Shown one piece after another: positions 5,980 through 11,990 of a stretch of DNA of 11,990 nt (the first letter of the stretch is position 1; each line of letters starts with the position of its first letter). The DNA lies in NCBI GenBank assembly GCA_905233515.1, contig CAJOEQ010000028.1, positions 1 through 11,990 of the forward strand. Reading direction: 5' to 3'. The notes beneath the pieces were generated by a model that worked only from the letters and a program-made list of their open reading frames with translations, did not search any database and was not told the DNA's origin. Both the position numbers and the translations under genes were made by a program. Source of the DNA: an uncultured Synergistales bacterium (GTDB lineage: Bacteria; Synergistota; Synergistia; Synergistales; Aminobacteriaceae).

Positions 5980-7224
5980 TTGAGCAAACGCAGAGTAGTT
6001 GTTACAGGTTTAGGCCCAGTTAGTCCCATCGCAATCGGGAAAAAAGATTACTGGCAGGCACTCAAAGAAGGCAAAAACGGAATCGGCCCGATAACTACTT
6101 TTGAATTAGGAGATTGTCCGATTACGTTCGGAGCTGAAATAAAAAATTTTGACCCGTCTTTATACATGCCGGGCAAGGAAGCAAAGAGATCAGACAGAGC
6201 TATACAATTTGCAGTAGCAGCCGCAAAACTCGCAGTAGAAGACTCCGGACTTGATTTAACGAGCATTGATCCATATAGACTCGGCGTTTATATTGGCACT
6301 GGTCAGGGCGGAATCGAGACATCATTTAATAATTTTAGAGTCATGCTTGAAAAAGGTTCACGGCGAGTCAGTCCCTATTTTATTCCCATGATGATTAGTA
6401 ACATGTCAACGGCTTATGTTGCTATTGTCTTAGGAGCTAAGGGGCCTAATTTGTGCGTTGTTACAGCATGCGCCACTTCTTTGCACTCAATGGGTGAAGC
6501 ATATCACGCTATTATTCGCGACGATGCGGACGTAATTATTTCAGGAGGCACTGAGGCGGCATTACGAGCTATAAGTATCGCCGGTTTTGCGTCAATGAAA
6601 GCACTATCTACTAAGAATGACGACCCCGAACACGCAAGCAGGCCGTTTGATAAGAATCGAGACGGTTTTGTAATGGGAGAAGGTGCGGGCGTTGTAGTTC
6701 TTGAAGAGTTAGAACACGCATTAGCACGAGGGGCGCATATTTACGCAGAATTTACGGGATATGGGACTTCATGCGACGCAGGACACATTACAGCCCCTGA
6801 TCCTGAAGCAAAAGGAGCGGCATTTGCTACTAACAAAGCTATAAAAATGTCAGGCTGGGACGCGAGTCAAGTCGATTATATTAACGCTCATGGGACATCA
6901 ACGGGCTTAAATGACAAAATGGAGGCCGGAATGATTAATAAAGTATTCGGTGAGAACGCAAAAAATATCACTGTTACGTCAACTAAATCAATGATCGGCC
7001 ATTGTTTAGGAGCGGCGGGAGGTCTTGAAGTCATTGCATCACTTCAGGCAATTGAAGAGGGATTTATACATCCGACTTTGAATTATGAGACTCCAGATCC
7101 TGAATGCGATATAAATATTGCTACAGGTTCAGGCGTAAATCGCAAAGTTGATAGATTGCTTGTAAATAGTTTCGGCTTTGGCGGTCATAATGGAGTCTTA
7201 GCATTCGGGAGATATGGCCTTTAA
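5980..7224 (+). CDS. fabF: 3-oxoacyl-ACP synthase II FabF
   Basis: A 414-residue condensing enzyme (KAS II) that extends acyl-ACP with malonyl-ACP and releases CO2. The N-terminal thiolase half begins with RRVVVTGLGPVSP. The Cys-His-His triad is complete: Cys164 in VTACATS, His304 in NAHGTST and His341 in MIGHCLGAAG. Lys336 and the C-terminal NSFGFGGHN (396-404) gate loop are also present. Its length matches E. coli FabF (413), and residue numbers are offset by one. A small variation is GTSTG-LND where GTSTP-LND is usual. The start is TTG 5980, with AGGAG (5964-5968) 11 bases before it. Translation of rnc begins on its last stop base (TAATG), a strong coupling signal. It lies downstream of the post-acpP terminator, so its level should be lower than that of acpP. 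Confidence 0.95.
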   Translation: MSKRRVVVTGLGPVSPIAIGKKDYWQALKEGKNGIGPITTFELGDCPITFGAEIKNFDPSLYMPGKEAKRSDRAIQFAVAAAKLAVEDSGLDLTSIDPYRLGVYIGTGQGGIETSFNNFRVMLEKGSRRVSPYFIPMMISNMSTAYVAIVLGAKGPNLCVVTACATSLHSMGEAYHAIIRDDADVIISGGTEAALRAISIAGFASMKALSTKNDDPEHASRPFDKNRDGFVMGEGAGVVVLEELEHALARGAHIYAEFTGYGTSCDAGHITAPDPEAKGAAFATNKAIKMSGWDASQVDYINAHGTSTGLNDKMEAGMINKVFGENAKNITVTSTKSMIGHCLGAAGGLEVIASLQAIEEGFIHPTLNYETPDPECDINIATGSGVNRKVDRLLVNSFGFGGHNGVLAFGRYGL

Positions 7225-7949
7225 TGAATGAATTTGATTTAGAAGCATTACGTAAAAAACAAAGACTCGACGAACACGAGATAAATTTTTTAGAAGACGG
7301 GCTCGGCTATACTTTTGACGATAAAATGTTGTTAGAAGAGGCCTTGTGTCATTCTTCATTTGCTCATGAGTACGGACTGCCGTATAACAATGAGAGACTC
7401 GAATTTATGGGCGATTCTGTGTTGAGTTTCGTAATAGCTCGTTCATTATTCAAGATGTACCCTGACGCTAACGAGGGCGAATTAACAAGAATGCGCGCGG
7501 AATTAGTGAAAAGCGACTCACTTTATCGCAGGGCTGAGGCTTTGAGAGTTCCTTATTTATTATTGCACGGCCACGCAATGAAGACGGGCGAATTACCTAA
7601 ATCAATTTGCGGGAATGCTTTAGAGGCTTTATTAGGTGCTGTGTGTCTTGACGGCGGAGTCGGTTCAGCTGAAAGAGTCATAAAAAAATTATTCTTGAGT
7701 GACTCAGAAGAACAAGGCGCGGGGCCAGATCCTAAATTAAATCTTCAAATGTGGCTGCAAGCTCGTGGGATGCCATTGCCAAAATATGAATTAGTCTCAA
7801 CAAAGGGGCCTTCACATGCTCCAACTTTTGAAGTAAGACTCAGAATGTACGGATTTGAACACGTTGAGTCAGACAGGACTCGAAAAGGTGCAGAAGCAAA
7901 AGTCGCTGATTTGATTCTAAAGGATTTGAGGAGCAGATTTGGCGCGTAA
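7224..7949 (+). CDS. rnc: Ribonuclease III
   Basis: A 241-residue double-strand-specific endoribonuclease acting in rRNA processing and mRNA turnover. The RNase III domain spans roughly residues 20-155, with the signature NERLEFMGDSVL (56-67) giving Glu57, Glu60 and Asp64. EGELTRMRAELV (84-95) and GNALEALLGAV (130-140), with catalytic Glu134, follow. A C-terminal double-stranded RNA-binding domain covers about 168-238 (LNLQMWLQARG, GPSHAPTFEV, RKGAEAKVAD). The position of E. coli Asp114 appears to be Asn131; I recall the same change in some other bacterial RNase III proteins, so activity is probably kept. ATG 7224 shares a base with the fabF stop. The gene end overlaps the next gene by 11 bases. 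Placement after fab genes is common in Gram-positive-like genomes. Confidence 0.94.
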   Translation: MNEFDLEALRKKQRLDEHEINFLEDGLGYTFDDKMLLEEALCHSSFAHEYGLPYNNERLEFMGDSVLSFVIARSLFKMYPDANEGELTRMRAELVKSDSLYRRAEALRVPYLLLHGHAMKTGELPKSICGNALEALLGAVCLDGGVGSAERVIKKLFLSDSEEQGAGPDPKLNLQMWLQARGMPLPKYELVSTKGPSHAPTFEVRLRMYGFEHVESDRTRKGAEAKVADLILKDLRSRFGA

Positions 7950-8784
7950 ATTATTAATTATATTTATGATTATATTATTTGCCGGCGGAGTCAGCTATTC
8001 GGTTGAGAATGAAAAATTGCGTATTGCAGTAACTCATCCATGGCTGGCACTGCTGGCTAATTTTATAGGCGGTGCAGAAGTTGAGATAATCCCGCTTAGA
8101 GTCTGGAATTCCGGCGGCGAGTTAGTATTATCTGAAAAGGGGAAAATTTTGCGTGAACTTGAGAAAGACTCGAAAATTATAGCGATTGACTCAAATGATT
8201 TAAAGTCGGCGGGCATTGATGAGAGCAATAATAAAAATTTCGTGATTAAGTGCTTATATTCGCCGTTTCCTGTAAAAATAAATTCGTTGTCAGATCCTTC
8301 AGTTATTCCGTTCGTGGCACAAAGAATTTTGACGGCTCTATCAGAGTGGGACGTGCAGAATTATTCACACTATCAACGCAGACTCGCGGAATTTCAAGCA
8401 AGATTATCAAGCTCGATTTTAGTCGGTCAAGTCCTGAAAGATATTACATTTTGTGATTTATCAGGCTCAAGCGGTTATTTACTCATGGCAGCAGGTGCAA
8501 AAGTCGAACGCCCCGAATCTTTTGATATTTGGCAAAATACTAATGGGAAATTAGACGGCTTCAGAGAATTTCTTGACTCACAGCGAGAATCTAATAAAGC
8601 TATATTAATCGACGATGACACACCCGCTAATATAAAGCGTTATTTAACTGGGAAAAATGACATTTATAAATGGGAGAGGCCGCCCCTAGATGTTGATTAC
8701 CCTTCATTTTTGCATGAGCAGTATATATCACTCTGGCAAAATGTAACAAAGAAAAAACCCCTCCCAGCACGCAAAAAAAATTAA
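7939..8784 (+). CDS. Exported protein resembling a ZnuA/TroA-type metal-binding lipid-independent substrate-binding protein, degenerate
   Basis: A 281-residue protein with an N-terminal signal sequence (basic start, hydrophobic residues 5-17, likely cleavage near VSYS/VE). The remainder resembles cluster A-I periplasmic binding proteins of metal ABC transporters. It has an opening strand LRIAVTHPWLALLANFIGG (27-45), a central helix region around ALSEWDVQNYSHYQRRLAEFQARL (133-156), and a second-lobe segment SGYLLMAAGAKV (178-189). The resemblance is to the fold pattern, not to a clear motif. The expected metal histidines are absent: the DPH-type site is NSGGE (57-61), the PHxWLDP-type site is VKINSLSDP (112-120), and the third site near 171-180 has no His. 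It may bind something else or have a structural role. No permease or ATPase gene is adjacent. TTG 7939 has GAGGAG (7928-7933) 5 bases upstream, and the gene overlaps rnc by 11 bases. Family assignment is tentative. Confidence 0.6.
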   Translation: MARKLLIIFMIILFAGGVSYSVENEKLRIAVTHPWLALLANFIGGAEVEIIPLRVWNSGGELVLSEKGKILRELEKDSKIIAIDSNDLKSAGIDESNNKNFVIKCLYSPFPVKINSLSDPSVIPFVAQRILTALSEWDVQNYSHYQRRLAEFQARLSSSILVGQVLKDITFCDLSGSSGYLLMAAGAKVERPESFDIWQNTNGKLDGFREFLDSQRESNKAILIDDDTPANIKRYLTGKNDIYKWERPPLDVDYPSFLHEQYISLWQNVTKKKPLPARKKN

Positions 8785-8792
8785 TTTTTCCT

Positions 8793-10010
8793 CTAATCTC
8801 CGGCCATCATGAGCGCAAAGACTTTCGCATTATTCACAAGATATTCTATTTCTGTGTACTCGTCGGGCATATGAGCGACTCCGTCGCATTCTTGACTCCA
8901 TACAACAGCAGGAATATTTTTACGTCTGAACAGTGCCGCAAAAGTTCCTCCGCCGATTCCGCCCGTTTTAGGCGTAATTTTAAGGACTTCACGAATAGAT
9001 TTCATTAGCAATTTTACGACTTTAGAGTCTGAACTTGTAGGAGTCGCCGCGTCTTCTCGTGAAATTTCTAGATTAATTGCTGCTCCTGTTTTATGTGAAA
9101 TATCATCGCAAATTTTTTGAACTAGTGCAATAACTTTATCAAGATTAACGCTCGGCAATATCCTACAGTCAAAATCAAATCTTTCACGCCCCGGCACTGT
9201 ATTTATATTCGGTACATTTGCGAGTCTTCTTGTAGGCTCAAAAGTTGAATATGGCACGTCAAAATTATTGTCATTTTCCGTGAAAGTTTTATTTAATGCC
9301 TCGTCGACTTCATAAGCTAGCATATTTGCTACTCTGCACGCGTTTAATCCAGTGTTAGGCATTGAGGCGTGTACTTGTTTACCCAGTACAGTGAAAGAAA
9401 GTGCGAGTCTTGCCTTCTCCGCAGTCTCTATAAAATCGCCCGCGTCATTTCCTGAGTCAGGCACTATAACTAAATCATCAGGTCTAAAAATTTCGCGCTC
9501 TAATAATTTTTCAAGCCCGTAATGACTGCCCATTTCCTCATCTGCAACAAAAGCAAGCAAAATAGTATACTCAGGTTCAACGCCTGAATTTATTAATGCC
9601 TTCAGAGCAAATAACGACGCTATTAAAGAATTCCCGTTATCGCTGACTCCGCGCCCGTAAAGTCTTGAGCCTTTAATAACCGGATTAAAAGGGTCAACAG
9701 TCCATAAAGATCTATCACCTTCAGGGACTATATCAACATGAGTTAATATGCAAATTCTTTGTGATTTTCTGCCGGGGTATTCAAGAAATAAAGAAGGTCT
9801 CACGCTGGTAGGATCTTCTACAAATTCAAGTTTTAGCGACGCTTTATCGAGGCCAAGTGAATCTATAATTAGTCTTAGCTCGTTAATTTTTGCTGACTCG
9901 CCGGTGCCGCCGTTTTGAGGTGATACAGCGGGAATCTTGCATATACGCGTAAGAGCCTCGACCATTGAGTCACGCAATTTTTCAGCTTCAATTAAAATTT
10001 TTCCGTGCAA
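8793..10010 (-). CDS. M20-family zinc metallopeptidase / amidohydrolase (ArgE/DapE/dipeptidase type)
   Basis: A 405-residue cytosolic hydrolase of the M20 di-zinc family. All expected metal and catalytic residues are visible: His91 and Asp93 in THVDIVPEG (90-98), bridging Asp124 in YGRGVSDNGN (118-127), general base Glu158 and ligand Glu159 in ADEEMGS (156-162), Asp185 in VPDSG (183-187) and His380 in VAHMPDEY (378-385). The lid or dimerisation domain (about 195-310) carries VHASMP with His214. The family includes acetylornithine deacetylase, succinyl-diaminopimelate desuccinylase, Xaa-His dipeptidases and aminoacylases. I cannot choose among these, though the overall pattern favours a peptidase or dipeptidase annotation. 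The start is TTG 10010, with AGGAGGG (10027-10021) 10 bases upstream. It follows dnaK on the same strand but is separated by dnaK's terminator, and its end converges on the fab-operon end with only 8 bases between. Confidence 0.88.
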   Translation of the reverse strand: MHGKILIEAEKLRDSMVEALTRICKIPAVSPQNGGTGESAKINELRLIIDSLGLDKASLKLEFVEDPTSVRPSLFLEYPGRKSQRICILTHVDIVPEGDRSLWTVDPFNPVIKGSRLYGRGVSDNGNSLIASLFALKALINSGVEPEYTILLAFVADEEMGSHYGLEKLLEREIFRPDDLVIVPDSGNDAGDFIETAEKARLALSFTVLGKQVHASMPNTGLNACRVANMLAYEVDEALNKTFTENDNNFDVPYSTFEPTRRLANVPNINTVPGRERFDFDCRILPSVNLDKVIALVQKICDDISHKTGAAINLEISREDAATPTSSDSKVVKLLMKSIREVLKITPKTGGIGGGTFAALFRRKNIPAVVWSQECDGVAHMPDEYTEIEYLVNNAKVFALMMAGD

Positions 10011-10034
10011 TTAAATAATTCCCTCCTGAAAATA

Positions 10035-10050
10035 AAAACTTGAAAGTTTT
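10035..10050. repeat. Short perfect inverted repeat in the M20 gene leader
   Basis: AAAACTT (10035-10041) and AAGTTTT (10044-10050) form 7-bp arms around a 2-base centre, about 25 bases upstream of the M20 start. The size and symmetry fit a repressor operator, but it is AT-rich and could be chance. The two-base loop makes an RNA hairpin unlikely. Confidence 0.35.
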
Positions 10051-10072
10051 CTATATTTTACAGCATAAACAC

Positions 10073-10108
10073 AAAAAAATTCCCTCCGGCTTGATTACCA
10101 GAGGGAAT
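10073..10108 (-). terminator. Strong Rho-independent terminator of dnaK
   Basis: On the minus strand ATTCCCTC (10108-10101) pairs with GAGGGAAT (10086-10079), an 8-bp stem extended by two G-C pairs past one mismatch. Its final T joins a run of Ts reaching 10073. It begins 20 bases after the dnaK stop. It should isolate dnaK transcription from the M20 gene. Confidence 0.92.
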
Positions 10109-10128
10109 AACAAATTTTTTAGCTTAAA

Positions 10129-11985
<1,857 letters not shown>

Positions 11986-11990
11986 TTAAT

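Noticed and set aside
8776..8789. Perfect AT palindrome AAAAATTAATTTTT between the convergent fab-operon and M20 gene ends as a terminator
   Set aside because: The stem has no G-C pairs and no spacer loop, so a stable RNA hairpin is unlikely. It is probably a by-product of the AT-rich gene ends.
10011..10072. Promoter for the M20 gene
   Set aside because: TAAAAT and TATAGA-like -10 boxes can be found on the minus strand, but none has a credible -35 at the right spacing.

Overview
The window is a gene-dense stretch of AT-rich bacterial DNA with 14 coding loci, one of them cut by the left edge, and no gene-free stretch longer than about 120 bases. Its core is a fatty-acid and phospholipid synthesis operon in the order fapR-plsX-fabK-fabD-fabG-acpP-fabF-rnc. 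FapR, the flavin enoyl-ACP reductase FabK and a DnaK without the proteobacterial N-terminal insertion fit a Firmicutes-type or Synergistota-type lineage. I lean towards an AT-rich gut-type Synergistota or clostridial genome, but the sequence alone does not settle this. TTG start codons are unusually common: five of the 13 genes whose starts are visible, plus one GTG.

Layout. (1) 1-134: the 3' tail of an unrecognised plus-strand gene, ending at a hairpin terminator (149-185). (2) 185-1263, minus strand: a two-gene operon encoding an exported M15-type peptidoglycan peptidase and a SnoaL-like small protein. (3) 1264-1375: a compact divergent intergenic region where a near-consensus plus-strand promoter and a minus-strand promoter overlap, with a 10-bp palindrome between their boxes that is a candidate FapR operator. 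(4) 1376-8784, plus strand: the fab operon, followed by rnc and a degenerate metal-binding-type periplasmic protein. Genes are joined by tiny gaps or overlaps, and a hairpin terminator sits between acpP and fabF. (5) 8793-11964, minus strand: dnaK with a strong terminator, then an M20 metallopeptidase gene that converges on the fab operon.

How the genes work together. FabD loads malonyl groups onto ACP, FabF condenses, FabG reduces the ketone and FabK reduces the enoyl bond. PlsX passes acyl chains to phosphate to start phospholipid synthesis. FapR is expected to repress the operon. FabH, FabZ and acetyl-CoA carboxylase are not in the window.

Most notable points. fabD is broken by a frame change near position 4042, apparently a small deletion of roughly 19 bases, which is surprising for an essential gene. 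The FapR homologue keeps its DNA-binding region but, in an ungapped by-eye alignment to recalled Bacillus FapR, has different residues at the known malonyl-CoA contacts. The last gene of the operon looks like a ZnuA/TroA-type binding protein without its metal-binding histidines. The word GAGTC/GACTC is strongly over-represented. I found no mobile element, CRISPR array or RNA gene.
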